64,000 bases of DNA from Galeruca laticollis (Eukaryota > Arthropoda > Insecta > Coleoptera > Chrysomelidae). Made by a program: the position numbers and the translations under genes. The DNA lies in assembly GCA_963921935.1 (NCBI GenBank), contig OY998179.1:49024222-49088221 (forward strand). The letters run 5' to 3'. Positions 32,279 to 44,300 of this stretch are shown piece by piece. The notes below the pieces were generated by a model that was given only the letters and a program-made list of their open reading frames with translations, was not told the DNA's origin and ran no database searches. Positions within the stretch are counted from its first letter, which is position 1. Each line of letters opens with the position of its first letter.

Positions 32279-34401
32279 ATTTTCAAAGAAACTTCAAGAG
32301 ATATATATTATAGATATTTAAAATAAGTTTAAAGTAAAAAATCTTACACTAATTGAGGTTGTTCACATATCTATAAAATTGATTTAAATGGAGACAAACT
32401 ATTGTTTTTCTTTAAAAATTATATACATAATTAAAAATATTCAAATTTGCAATGTATGACAATGTATGACAATTTATGACAATTTATGACAATTTATGAC
32501 AATATATGAGAATTTATGACAATTTATGACAATGTATGACGATTTATGACAATTTATCAGAATTTATGAGAATTTATTACAATTTATGACAATGTATGAC
32601 AATGTATGACAATGTATGACAATGTATGACAATGTATGACAATGTATGACAATTTATGACAATGTATGACAATGTATGACAATGTATGACAATGTATGAC
32701 AATGTATGACAATGTATGACAATTTATGACAATTTATGACAATTTATGACAATTTATGACAATTTATGACAATTTATGACAATTTATGACAATTTATGAC
32801 AATTTATGACAATTTATGACAATTTATGACAATTTATGACAATTTATGACAATTTATGACAATTTATGACAATTTATGACAATTTATGACAATTTGTGAC
32901 AATTTATGACAATTTATGACAATTTATGACAATTTATGACAATTTATGACAATTTATGACAATTTATGACAATTTATGACAATTTATGACAATTTATGAC
33001 AATTTATGACAATTTATGACAATTTATGACAATTTATGACAATTTATGACAATTTATGACAATTTATGACAATTTATGACAATTTATGACAATTTATGAC
33101 AATTTATGACAATTTATGACAAATTATGACAATTTATGACAATTTATGACAATTTATGACAATTTATGACAATTTATGACAATTTATGACAATTTATGAC
33201 AATTTATGACAATTTATGACAATTTATGACAATTTATGACAATTTATGACAATTTATGACAATTTATGACAATTTATGACAATTTATGACAATTATGACA
33301 ATTATGACAATTTATGACAATTTATGACAATTTATGACAATTTATGACAATTTATGACAATTTATGACAATTTATGACAATTTATGACAATTTATGACAA
33401 TTTATGACAATTTATGACAATTTATGACAATTTATGACAATTTATGACAATTTATGACAATTTATTACAATTTATGACAATTTATGACAATTTATGACAA
33501 TTTATGACAATTTATGGCAATTTATGACAATTTATTACAATTTATTACAATTTATGACAATTTATGACAATTTATTACAATTTATGACAATTTATGACAA
33601 TTTATGGCAATTTATGACAATTTATGACAATTTATGACAATTTATGACAATTTATTACAATTTATGACAATTTATGACAATTTATGACAATTTATGACAA
33701 TTTATGACAATTTATGACAATTTATGACAATTTATGACAATTTATGACAATTTATGACAATTTATGACAATTTATGACAATTTATGACAATTTATGACAA
33801 TTTATGACAATTTATGACAATTTATGACAATTTATGACAATTTATGACAATTTATGACAATTTATGACAATTTATGACAATTTATGACAATTTATGACAA
33901 TTTATGACCATTTATGACAGTTTAAGACAGTTAAAGACAATTTATCAGTTCTTTTATTTAAACAATTATCCTCTTGAGAAATGAATGCCATTTCCAGGAA
34001 AATCCTTTTTTTAGAGTAGTTATTTCGTTACATAATTATTTACAGTTATTTATTATCATTTGACAAAAAAGTAAAAAATTTAAATCAAGGCATTACAGGG
34101 GAGAATTCATTTTATTGATTTTCAATTATTCGATTTAAAAATAAAAAAAGTCTAATAAACATCCTTTATTATAATAACTGTGACATCACGTACTAATAGA
34201 CTAAATTACAAAAATCTATTAATACTATAAATTGCAAATATGCCAATTTTAATATTTTTTATCATGTATATAATTTTTAAAGAAAAACAATAATTTTTCT
34301 CCATTTGAATCAATTTGATAGATATGTGAACAACCTCAATTAGTGTAAGCACGATTTTTTACTTATTTTTAATATTTATAGTTTGTAGTTTCTTTGAAAA
34401 T
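32279..34401. mobile_element. Element with ~175-bp terminal inverted repeats enclosing a satellite array
   Basis: 32279-32455 and 34228-34401 are inverted copies at roughly 80-85% identity by eye. Shared words include ATTTTCAAAGAAAC, TTACACTAATTGAGGTTGTT and TTGTTTTTCTTTAAAAATTA. Between them lies the 10-bp array at 32451-33950, then about 280 bp of AT-rich sequence. No transposase is encoded, so it would be non-autonomous. No clear target duplication was found. Confidence 0.75.
32451..33950. repeat. Tandem array of a 10-bp unit (AATTTATGAC), about 150 copies
   Basis: The unit AATTTATGAC repeats with very little variation over 1.5 kb. A block at the left (about 32451-32730) is rich in the AATGTATGAC variant. 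TTATTACAA variants cluster at 33461-33660. Two 9-bp units near 33290 shift the register. The inner edge of the right inverted repeat (TTGCAATTTATAG on the minus strand) resembles the unit. Confidence 0.98.
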
Positions 34402-34688
34402 AATGCAACACATTAACAGTAAACTAATCCAAATGTTTATATTTGAAATATTTGAATGTTAATTAGCTGACATTGACAATTGACAGTTAAAAGATCTCCA
34501 GCCTAACTAGCGCCACCTACTTCAAGCTTTCCAGATTGCATGTCATTATACGTGAGTATTTAGCCGAGGTTGAAATCGCAGTAGTAAATTGTCCTGCTTT
34601 AAGCTGAGACCTAAGCCCAGTTGTGCATGTTTAATATGCTCTTGGGGAAAATAAAATCTCGTGCAAATTTACAGCAGTTAATGACGTT
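34402..34688. other. No gene seen
   Basis: AT-rich. The codons just before 34689 may extend the Tc1 fragment upstream, but they cannot be aligned with confidence. Confidence 0.35.
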
Positions 34689-34805
34689 CTGACTGAAGAA
34701 TGGAATCAAATAGATCAGGCTTACATTCAAAACTTAATTAATAGCATGCCAAGACAAATTGCAGCTGTTATCCGTGCACGTGGGGGCATTTCGTATTATG
34801 TCTTT
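34689..34805 (+). pseudogene. Tc1-like transposase C-terminal fragment
   Basis: The + strand reads LTEEWNQIDQAYIQNLINSM then PRQIAAVIRARGG. This is the conserved end of Tc1-family transposases (W..I....I..LI.SMP.R...VI.A.GG). Only this tail is preserved. Confidence 0.75.
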
Positions 34806-35142
34806 TATGTTATGTTTTTCACTTTGTTTTAAGTTCGTTTCCACTATGTTCGGTTTTAAATTTGTTATTACCATATGAAAAATGTAACGTTTTTCTTAAA
34901 TCCTCGTATATTTTACAAAAATTAGGCTATAGTCATAAATAAAACACACAACATTTCGTTAGTATACTCTCGTTTGTATAACTTTGATATAAGACACAAT
35001 GAACAGTTACTTGGCTCTTTATCCAACAAATGTATTAATTTCCGTATATTTTTAGTGCTTGTTGTCACGCTGCTTATGTCAAACCAATTTTTTCCAAAAT
35101 TGCTTCGCTTAATAAGTAAAATATTTTTTTTTTAATCTTTAG
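34806..35142. other. L2HGDH: Sequence upstream of L2HGDH exon; no earlier exon recognised
   Basis: Ends in a T-rich tract and TTTAG at 35138-35142, a good splice acceptor. The preceding exon must end with a single G (phase 1) and encode the FAD-binding N-terminus. None was found in the window. Confidence 0.5.
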
Positions 35143-35483
35143 GTTCTCTCAAAGCAAAACTTTGTGTAGAAGGACTTCAACTATCATACAAATACTTCGA
35201 TAGTAAGAAAATTCCCTACAAAAAATGTGGAAAACTAATTGTTGCGACAAGGCCAGAGGAAATAAAAAAGTTAAAAGACCTTCAAACGAGAGGGATTCAA
35301 AATAATGTACCAGATATGCAATATATTAAAGGAGAGAAAGCAATAAAAGCAATAGAACCATTGTGCACCGGACTAGAAGCTTTATGGTCGCCACATACTG
35401 GTATAGTTGATTGGGGATTAGTTACAAACCATTATGCTGAAGATTTTGTGGAGCGGAAAGGAACAGTTCTCCTCGATTTTGCT
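35143..35483 (+). CDS. L2HGDH: L-2-hydroxyglutarate dehydrogenase, internal exon (middle of protein)
   Basis: L2HGDH is a mitochondrial FAD enzyme that oxidises L-2-hydroxyglutarate to 2-oxoglutarate, a metabolite-repair step. This exon encodes SLKAKLCVEGLQLSYKYFD, IPYKKCGKLIVA and PHTGIVDWGLV, closely matching the conserved family pattern GSLKA-LC..G, IPY..CGKLIVA and HTGIVD. The acceptor is TTTAG before 35143 (entry in phase 1, completing a Gly codon) and the donor is GTAAGT at 35484 (exit phase 0). No stop or frameshift is present. The N-terminal ~80-100 residues, with the dinucleotide-binding GxGxxG, are not in this exon. Confidence 0.95.
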
Positions 35484-35701
35484 GTAAGTATGTAGTTAGT
35501 AGCATAATTTGTGTAGTGGAATAAAATTTGCATACTTAGTACTCGAGTATTGGGTAATAACAAGCGCATGGTCAACTAACTGTTATGATTTTTTTGCAAG
35601 ACCATAAATACATGACCTTAAAAACACAAGTTTGTAGGCTAATCTCTAATATTTCCTCTTGTATCTATTTTGGTGAGAGATAAAGAGAAAATCGGAATAT
35701 T

Positions 35702-36118
35702 CCTTGTGTTTGGCAGAAAAAAGCGCTTGACAGCGTTTGCTAGCGCTGAGGAACGAATTATACAGTTGTTGACCAGGACACGTTTGCTAACTTCAATAGC
35801 GCTGACATAATCCGCCATTTTGCTTGTTTATTTTGTTTGTTTTGAAATCATTTTATGAGCGATATTAGCAATATAATCACTAAAAATATCTTCCATCTCT
35901 TCTTTATCATTCACTACATTATTTAATATGTTATTCATAATTGATACGTATGGATACTTTACCAAACATATATTTAAGTTATGTTAGATTTCCCGGTTAA
36001 AACTAACCTAACGTCCTAGAGGAAAATAGCTATTCAGAAGTTGACTGCGCTTACCGCTTATCGATCGCCATTGTGCTTACAAGCGCTTCCTATCGCCTTT
36101 TTTCCTGCAAAACACACC
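35702..36118. mobile_element. MITE-like element in L2HGDH intron
   Basis: GTGTTTGGCAGAAAAAAGCG at about 35706 is matched, inverted and with small indels, by CGCCTTTTTTCCTGCAAAACACAC at about 36093-36116; AAGCGCTTGACAGC also pairs with TTACAAGCGCTT. No coding frame. The superfamily is not resolved. Confidence 0.45.
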
Positions 36119-36139
36119 CATTATTTCCATAATTGATCA

Positions 36140-37745
36140 ATCGAGGCCGATAGAACAAGTCCAGAACAAGTCCAGAAGACCCCTAAAGGCGGACTGGAAC
36201 AGGGCAAAGGAATTGGTAACGTATGAGAGAATTAAATGGGCTAGTAGTGCTCCAGGAAAGCCAGTACATATTACTACCATATCTATGCAAAATTTTCAGA
36301 ACATGTATCGTTTGGGGCTATACCAGTAGTATGGTAAAAGGCGCCAGGATTTCAGACCAAGCGTCCAAGTCATATAGACATATTTCTTGCACTCTGTCCT
36401 ACATAAATCACTGGAAAAAAATTGTGTATAGACATATTAGGTACCACACACCAACACTCTATCCCCTGAGTGCGCGGCAATACGCCTATCAACCAGGAAA
36501 GTCTACAGAGTCCGCACAAGATGATAATAGACTCTTGTCAAAAATTGCCCTTGGGAAATGCTGGAGGCTTTGTGGAAAATGCTGGGGACTCCACCGAAAG
36601 ATGAATCTATGGCTATATAAAATGGTGATGAGACCAATGATAACAACCCATGGTTCGGTTGCCTGACGAACAAAGGTCACTCCGACCATAAGAATCAGAC
36701 AACTTCAAAGTGTGCTAATTCGAGCATGCGTATGCATAACGGCAGCCATGAAAACAACCCCAACTGCAGCCCTAGACATACTGCTAAATCTGCCGCCTTC
36801 ACATATCTACATACATAGAGAAAGACGGTTCTGTACAGACTCAAACAAGGCCAGGGTCCAATTATAGAACACCAGTGGGCAATGAGCTGGAAAATTGAGG
36901 AGGATCGTGAATAAAACTGGTTGTTTGAGATTCTCTCAGATAAAAAACTCCTAGCAGACCAAATCTGGTACACTGATAGCTGCAAAACCAACAAGGGCTA
37001 GAATCTACGGAGACAGACAGATGGTGAAGGTATCGACAAGCCTCGGACAACACGGCGCTGTATTTCAGGGGGAAATCACTGCAATAATGTATTGCGCCAT
37101 GCTGATAAAATAAAATAAATCAAGAGTAAAAACATTATTTTCTCGGACTGCCAAGCGGCCCTAAAGGCAATCAGCTCCCAGAAAAACAATTCCAAACTAG
37201 TCAGAGACTAGATGCACGCTCTAGAGCAAGTGGATTTATCTAACAAACTTACCATAGCCTGGGTACCAGGCCATAAAGGTCACCTAAGTAAGGAGGCGGC
37301 GGATGACAGCCAAAGCAGGCTCAGCCACAGATATGATAGGCCCAGAACCATTCTGCGGAATCTCAGTAGGTCTTCTTAAAACAGCCATCAAGAACTAGAT
37401 AGACAGAGAGTTTCAGAACTTGTGGCTGCAAACACAAGGACAACGACAGGCAAAGTGGCTCATTAAATACTGCTCGCCCAAGTTCACATCAGACTTGCTA
37501 AGCCACATCTGAAAGGTTGTAAGAATAACGGTAATTCAACTGAGGAGGGAATGTAGTTCAGCAAGCACCAGGAAATAATAAACTTGATATAAGATAGCCT
37601 GTGCAGGTTCTGCCAGGAGGTGGAAGATACTGCCATACATGTGTGGTGCCAGTGCGAAGCGCTATATAGGCGTAGGTTTACAAGGCTGAGAGAGGAAGAG
37701 CCCAAAGTGGCAACTGAATGGAGTGGCCCATGCCACGGCTGAGGA
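36140..37745 (+). pseudogene. LINE with RNase H (R1/LOA-like), heavily decayed
   Basis: RT fingers/palm fragments are readable at 36223-36666 (HWKKIVYRHIRYHTPTLYPL, QYAYQPGKSTESAQ). A deletion removes the catalytic YADD region, and codons resume at WRLCGKCWGLHRKMNLWLYK with MVMRPMI. Downstream, IWYTDSC at about 36965, IIFSDCQAALKAI at 37135 and TIAWVPGHKGH at 37255 are the RNase H landmarks. A Cys-rich tail (CRFCQEVEDTAIHVWCQC) at about 37600 is the terminal CCHC region of such LINEs. Many stops are present. Confidence 0.8.
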
Positions 37746-37933
37746 GTCTAATAAAAAGGATGGGCTCAAACAGCACAATCTAGAGTCAGATAGGAGAAAT
37801 CACAAAAATCCGATTGGGTTGCAGTGGTTGAAGACGCTTCGGCGTTCAGTAACAGTATATTGAGGCAGTTTAAATATTTCTTACCAATCTTTAATTCCTT
37901 TAATTTCCTGTATATGGATAATGTTTATTTTAG

Positions 37934-38271
37934 GTGAATGGGTTTCATGAATCAGAAAACCCCGACTATCCCATCAGAATCTCTTCAACAACCAACAACT
38001 CGGTTAATGCTAAATATGTTTTAACATGCGGAGGACTACAATCTGATCGCTTAGCGGTCATGTCCGGTTGTTCCAAAAATCCAAAAATTATACCATTCCG
38101 AGGAGAATATCTGGTGCTTGCCCCCGAAAAAGCACGTCATATCAAAACTAACGTTTATCCAGTCCCAGATCCGAGGTTTCCATTTTTAGGGGTGCATGTA
38201 ACTCCAAGAATGGATGGAAGTGTTTGGTTAGGACCAAACGCCGTATTAGCGTTCCGAAGAGAAGGTTACAG
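37934..38271 (+). CDS. L2HGDH: L-2-hydroxyglutarate dehydrogenase, internal exon
   Basis: Encodes YVLTCGGLQSDRLAVMSGCS, IIPFRGEYLVLAPEK, VYPVPDPRFPFLGVHVTPRM and DGSVWLGPNAVLAFRREGYR, which follow the family's most conserved stretch (PFRG-YL.L, YPVPDPRFPFLGVH.TPR, G..WLGPNAVLA..REGY). The acceptor is TTTTAG, the donor is AG then GTTAGT at 38272; entry phase 0, exit phase 2. The frame is fully open. It belongs with 35143-35483 upstream and 51874-52100 downstream. Confidence 0.96.
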
Positions 38272-38439
38272 GTTAGTAAATCTTAAACGCAGAAATATTA
38301 TGTAATTTTTATTAGCCGGTCCGGTAGAATTGAACAAAAAAATTTACGAAAGCTAAGTATTTTTCTTCTTCTTCTTGACGTTTAACGAATGTTAGCAATC
38401 ATGTTGGGTATTAATAGTTTATTTACAGCCGATCTGAAA

Positions 38440-38815
38440 AGTTGTTTATCTCAATGATTGTCTTACACTTCCCAGTCAGCATGTTTTCCTTCTTCCAGGT
38501 CTACGCCTTCCATCAACTTTTCCCTGGATAATCATGTGCAACATGTCATATACCTCTGGATATCTCATAATATGGCCAAAGAAAAACAGCTTTCAAATTT
38601 TCACAGTATTTATGATTTCATCTTTCGTCTACGTCCAGCTAATTCTCAGCATTCACCTGTTGACCACATTTCAAATGCTTCAAGTTGCCTCAAAGTATAA
38701 TTTGTTAGGGCCTAGGATTCCACTCCATATAGCAGAACAGAAAAGACATAACACCTGGCCATTCTCATTCTGATCTCGATGTTTAGTTCATGTCCACACA
38801 TAATCTTCTTCATAC
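38440..38815 (-). pseudogene. RTE-type LINE, C-terminal fragment
   Basis: The minus strand reads VLLYGVESWALTNYTLRQLE, then EAFEMW and, after frameshifts, MRYPEVYDMLHMIIQGKVDG with RRRPGRRKTCWL. This is the ESW-LT...L.AFEMW...GH..R....L...I.GK..G.R..GRR...W pattern of the RTE ORF2 end. RT catalytic parts are absent. Confidence 0.75.
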
Positions 38816-40477
38816 GTACAACGGTTCAATTCTTGGCTTAATGTCAATTGAATAGTTTTAGTAGAAATCAAAAATGCAAATATTAATTTATCGAATTTGA
38901 AAATCAAACTAAACCCTATAGTATATGAGCACCATTCTATTCACTGTCTGAAGCTTCCTTGAAAGACTTATCGGTTATACTTTTTGATTTGAATGTTTAT
39001 TAATTGTGGAATGTTGACAGTGCTATGAGTTTGCAACGTTTGCGCTCAAAATCCGAACGAAAAGAAAAGGGATATTATAATACTTTTAATTTTTATCTTC
39101 ATGAATTTTATTTTCATTTACGGGCTCTACAAGTATGGAAGTGTAACATACCTACTCTTATAGTAATCCGTAATTGTTTTTGTAAGTCTTCTGTATCATT
39201 CACACTCAACGTTCACTTTTGTCGAGAATATTATGGAAGACAGACTCTAGAAAAATTAAACAGTGATTCAATGGGAGATACTTGCGTCTCGTCGTATTAC
39301 TACAGAACTGGAAGTGCGAAAGAAAAAAACGTTGTTCTAACGTAACAAAGAAAATAAAGTTGTATTAAAATAACTGCACGGTAAATTAAATACAATCGCA
39401 ATGATATTACAATTAAATTTTCCACCTGTGATTCCAGCGCGAACACCGAAGGACGAATGATTATCAGAAAATAGTTAGCTTGAAATCCCTTGTTTCGTTT
39501 TATTTATTTATGTAACAATTTAGTACCTGAACTATAACTTCGTATCAATTTGGGAGACCGCTGTCACCAGATGTACAACTCTACCGTACCTTACCGAGTT
39601 GTTTCTTAGAAACAAAAAAAATCCGCTGTCCCCACTGTAATAGCTAGACCCTTTTATCTCGGATCCGCCGTCACCATTTAAAATAATTACAACCGAGCGT
39701 GAAATAACCAAAGAAAGTCCGATTTAGGCGGCGACCTGGTCTTAAAACGGGTAATTCCTTTGCCAGGACAGGGTTGATCTTTTTGTTCAGCCTCGTATCA
39801 AATGAACTGCTCACTCCAAAGGGGAAGGTCGAGGTAGGGAACTGAATAAATTTCGGTACCAGCTACTGATAAAAAAATTACATATATTTCACTATATACA
39901 TATGACAAACGCTATACACTTATATACATAACTTTTCAACATTTGAATGGACCCTATGATTCCGTATCTCAAGAGTTTTCGCTGAAGCGTATAACGTCTA
40001 TTACGGGAGTGACCTACCTCAATGCAAGAATAAGTGTCTACTTTACCAAAGTACTAGTCAACCGGTGCTAATTTCTATGTGTCAAATGACAGTGTACTCT
40101 ATTTAAATAAAATGAAAAAAAGAAATAAATTCTACTGATTTGATAATCTTAGCGATAAACAGTTTCTGTACGTACTAACAAAGTTCAGTATTGCAATTTT
40201 TGCTTCCGCGCGAATAATAGTACATTATGTTACTAGGAGTGGAAGGGTATCATTATTGTTGAGCCCAGATTCTTGCATTGCCGAGGCGTTAGCCGAGGCT
40301 GTGCAAACTGGGCGAAACATATAGTGGGTCTTCTGCTCCGAGTGACATATACTATTTTTTCTTCAAGTGTAAAAATAATGCAATTTATAAGTAGAAAAAA
40401 ATTCAATACATTGTTTATATCTAAACTATTTATTAATACAAATATGAAAAAACAGTTATAGCTTGCATAAGCATTGA
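38816..40477. other. Intronic, no gene or element recognised
   Basis: AT-rich with a GC-richer block at about 39560-39850. Short frames at 39004-39345 and 40273-40461 show no family signature. A faint inverted or composite structure is possible, but I cannot define it. Confidence 0.35.
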
Positions 40478-41368
40478 CTATTTATTAATTGTAATATTAA
40501 AGGTGCATTTTTGTATACTGCAGTTATTTAAATTTGGGCCACTGCCACCGCTTTCGGCTTCGACATTCACAATCTTGTCATTGGTGTGCATGTTATGATT
40601 AGTAAGGTTTATATTTATTATGCTAGAAATATTTTCATTTGTAAGGTTTCCTGAATGTAAATCTCTTTTGATTCCAGAACTCGTACTTGGTTGTATAGTA
40701 AACGACCGTTGTTTTTTCTGTTTGTGATATTTACTAAAATTAAATTTCCTATATCTTGGATTTCCCTATACTTCAAATAAACGAGTTCATCGTATCTACA
40801 GGCTCCTGTGACTCCAAATATTAATACAACCTAAAAACCAAACGTTGAAATAATAAAGAAGAATCGACCGGCGCTGAGAATCGAACCGCAGACCTCCGAG
40901 GCGGAACACAAAAGCTCTACCGCTGAGCTATAAACGTAAGTTCGAAATACGTTAATTGTTGTCAATTTAAATAATAATCTTCTAAAGGATATTATTGTCA
41001 ACGATTTACTAAATGTAATAATAATAAAAAAAATAAGAAAGTACCTACCTTTGCTGCTAAATAAACATTATTCGGTGCATCCTAAAGAAATTTATCAAAT
41101 TGGTCTTTTGTTAATACTTTTAATTTTTTCGGGGTATAATTTTCTCCTTGTCGCTTTATAAATGCTAATTTGGTATAATTTTCCATTTTTACATTATGTT
41201 TGATGTTTAATTGAGTTTTAATATTGTGCCCATAGTGTCGAACTTTTAAATTTTCTTGACAAATACGTAAAATAAGCAAGCATAACATTTTCTGTGTATC
41301 TTCGTCCATTATTTTCTTTGCACCATATTATAAATTTTTCATAATTAAAATCATACACTTTTCGTCAC
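40478..41368 (-). pseudogene. Tyrosine-recombinase-domain gene (Crypton/KIAA1958-like), intron-containing, decayed
   Basis: Minus strand, two exons. Exon 1 (41049 to about 41368) encodes YEKFIIWCKENNG, ENVMLAYFTYLSRKFKSSTL and LNIKHNVKMENYTKLAF, then KLKVLTKDQFDKFL and DAPNNVYLAAK. This is the N-terminal SAM-like part of tyrosine recombinases. The donor GTAGGT follows. Exon 2 (40478-40830), after TTTTTAG, encodes VVLIFGVTGACRYDELVYLK with the first catalytic Arg context (TGxCR.DEL), then RSFTI and a low-complexity Asn/Ser tail. Damage: a TAG replaces a codon at 41082-41084, one frameshift near 41240 and one near 40740; the rest of the catalytic domain (second Arg, His, Tyr) is missing after RSFTI. 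It lies antisense in an L2HGDH intron. Confidence 0.65.
40862..40936 (-). repeat. tRNA-derived sequence (SINE head or tRNA pseudogene)
   Basis: On the minus strand, TAGCTCAGCGG (40920-40930) is a perfect pol III A box and GGTTCGATTCT (40877-40887) a good B box, spaced as in a tRNA. The anticodon region does not form a standard 5-bp stem with a 7-base loop and the acceptor ends do not pair. It is therefore not a working tRNA and fits the head of a tRNA-derived SINE. It sits inside the intron of the recombinase-like gene. Confidence 0.7.
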
Positions 41369-43220
41369 TTCGTCGGAATCAATGTTTCAATAGTGGAATT
41401 AGATATTTCGACTAATTACGGAGGTGTACATTGAAACTTTTCCTGTTGATACATTTTTGCAATACACTTATCGAAACTGACAAGCATCAAATTAAATGAG
41501 AGCTCCTGCCTACTTGGTTACAACGCCCACAATAAGACGTAGCTATCGTTTCTCATTATTTTGTTACTAGTACAATAATCAGCGTTCATTATTTTACTAG
41601 TAAAAGAATAGGTTAATTCTACGATCTGTGTTGCCGAAAATGATATAGATATTATTATACGCTTGAAGAGAAAAATAAATTATTTGTGTTAAAAAACGAG
41701 GATTAAACGATATGACCGTGTCTACAAGTAAATTACTTAATTGCTGTGAAAATTAAACGATAACCTGGTTGCGGAGACAGAATTATACGTTCCGGGTAAC
41801 CGATATAAATTATAACTGGCCTCGCTTCAAATTTCACCTACCACCTGTCTACGGGGTGGGCGAGAACCGTGTGAAAAAACTTATTTAAATCCTGTTAAAT
41901 TACATATACAAAAAAAAACGTTCCTATTAATCGTGTGTAAAATTTTACTATAATATCGCCCAAAATAAATATATATCTATAAAATGATCAGTGTACAAAA
42001 TGTGAGCCAGGTCCCTTTTTCCTGGGCGAGTGAATAGAAAATTATCCAATAACAAAATCAAAAAAAATATATCTTCTATCTATATAAACATCTATATATC
42101 ATTATCAACGTTGGAGCAGCGCACACAAAAAAAAGAAAATTTCCCAATTGATATTAGACTTGTTCAAAAACTTACGGTGTGGAAACTTCCTTTCTCCCGT
42201 CTCTGGCTGCTGACTGATTTCGACATAGCGATATCGCGATAATTACCTAGAAGGGCGGAGACGCTAAGTTTCTAGCACACGGTGTCGGGATATGTTGGTT
42301 AACGGCTGGGAAGAGTTTACTCCGTGTTGTTCCAGGGGGACAGTTTTCACTGTCAAGGATATCTTGAGTATCGCTTTGACGCCCTGACACAACGGAGAGA
42401 GAATGTCTCTCGATAAACCCGCGAACACTCCAGATAGGGAAGTACTTATTCCTTCGCGTTTTTCGCCCGACTCTCGGCTCTGTCTGGTCTGAACTCACTT
42501 TTTATCATTCCCCCATATTTTTCGGGATTTTCTGCTGATTTGCAAAGGTTGCATACTTTGTTTTAGAATGGCCTCGATTTTTTTTAACTAACCGTTTGTG
42601 TAAACAACAATAATTTATATTTAACCTAATTTCGTTATTACATTGTTGCAAAATGCGATGGTCCTGTCTCATTTTTGTTAAACAAAAAGTATATCGAGTT
42701 CTATTTTTTTTATATTTGAAATAAAACATATATTTTACCGTGTGTTATGAAAGTTACTGATTTAATTTAATTTTTAAGGAGAGAAAGGTTATTTACATAT
42801 AAAAAACCTTATCATATATAAAAGTAAACCATACTCTGGTATCCCCAGAAAAGCAGAGAAATATTAGCGAACTATATACATTTAACATGAGGTCATCAGA
42901 GACGAAGCGGGCAGGACATAAGTGAGAGAGTTTTATCAGCAAAAGCAATGTTTAATATAAAAGCGTTAAAAGCAAGCTCCTATTTCACGGGTCTTTTCAA
43001 TATACAGGTTAATAAATTAAAATTAATAAAACGGAGTCTACATTGATGCTAGCAAAGTGTCCAATCACTTTCGATGCACCCGGTATGTAGAATAAATGTG
43101 AGTATTGAGTACACGATGCTTCTAGAGATCGGGAAAGGAAATACGAAAAGGGGTTCGGTTCTTGAATAAAACTGTCGAAAGCTCGAGCCAAGTGGTGGGA
43201 CCCCTTTCGGGAATTTTGGG
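41369..43220. other. Intronic, no gene or element recognised
   Basis: Chance frames at 42030-42242, 42247-42498 and 42505-42729 have no family signature. A GC-richer block (42170-42500) suggests an old insertion of unknown type. Confidence 0.35.
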
Positions 43221-43588
43221 GAATCGGGACTAGATATTAACGGTTGAGATCCGGGAATTAAAATATCAAGGAGCCCTGGCTAGACACCTGGAAGTCCTCA
43301 AGATTTCAATTCGAACAGATTATACGTCTTCTAATTAAAATATCAAAAGAGCCCTGGCTAGACACCTGGAAGTCTTCGATATTTCAACCGAAACGCAAAT
43401 TAGGGAATCGGGACGGGATACTGACGGTTGAGATCCGGGAATTAAAATATCAAGGAGCCCTGGCTAGACACCTGGAAGTCCTCAAGATTTCAATTCGAAC
43501 GGAGTTTACGCCTTCTAATTAAAATACCATAAGAGCCCTGGCTAGACACCTGGAAGTCTTCGATATTTCAACCGAAACGCAAATTAGG
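43221..43588 (+). repeat. Two tandem 184-bp units, each made of two ~90-bp half-units
   Basis: Units 43221-43404 and 43405-43588 both start GAATCGGG. Inside each, the phrase AGCCCTGGCTAGACACCTGG occurs twice with a distinct half-unit context (CTCAAGATTTCAA versus TTCGATATTTCAA). This is a two-level repeat. Confidence 0.92.
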
Positions 43589-43656
43589 GAATCGGGTTAA
43601 CACTCAATAAAATATTTTCGAGATTTTAAATGTACTGTTTCTCGTTATATTTTGAT

Positions 43657-43997
43657 ATATCACAAAACCACTAACGCTTGCAGTAAAAATGAAATGGCTA
43701 ATATTCAAATAAATTCAAATACCTATTGATAAGACCACTTTTATTATAATTTTCAAATATTCTTACCTTCACAGTTATCGCTTCAACCTTTTTTATTTTA
43801 AAAAAAAACGGAGAAAAAATTATTCAAGACATTCAAAAGAAACGGATCAGTTCGATTTCTGCTATCTCACAAAACCACTAATGCTTATAGTAAAATGAAA
43901 TATCTAATATTCGAATAAATTCAAATATCTATTGAAAAGACCATTTATGTTATAATTTCCAAATATTCTTACCTTCACTGTTATCGCTTCAACTTTT
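43657..43997 (+). repeat. Direct repeat pair, about 206-bp period
   Basis: 43657-43794 and 43863-43997 share CACAAAACCACTAA, AAATTCAAATA and AAATATTCTTACCTTCAC. They are adjacent to the dimer at 43221-43588. Confidence 0.85.
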
Positions 43998-44300
43998 GGT
44001 AAAACTCGAAAAACTACTTAAAAATAACTACAAGAAACGGTTAACAAATTGAATGAATGCTTACAGTCGGAGCGTTGTTCTAATGCTGGCGGTCAGAACT
44101 CTGGACTCGATACAATTCTTCTCTCGACTATCGACGCTAGCACCTACCAGGTTTCAGACCACAGATTGTTTCAGACTGCTTTCCACCTCACTCCGCTAGT
44201 TCGACCTGCACGCTCCTTACTCTGTATTCCGCGGTAGGGGTAAACATAAATTCTACCATCGGATCGCGGTCAAAATTTGAAATTTTTGAATAAAAATCCG

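Larger units (their letters stand above)
35484..37933 (+). other. L2HGDH: L2HGDH intron (2.45 kb)
   Basis: Bounded by GTAAGT and TTTTAG. It contains a MITE-like element (35702-36118) and a decayed R1/LOA-like LINE (36140-37745). Confidence 0.9.

Noticed and set aside
32451..33950. CRISPR-like or centromeric array
   Set aside because: The 10-bp units are contiguous with no spacers, so it is not CRISPR. A single 1.5-kb block inside inverted repeats gives no evidence of a centromere.
40862..40936. Functional tRNA gene
   Set aside because: A and B boxes are good, but the anticodon arm and acceptor stem do not fold as a tRNA.
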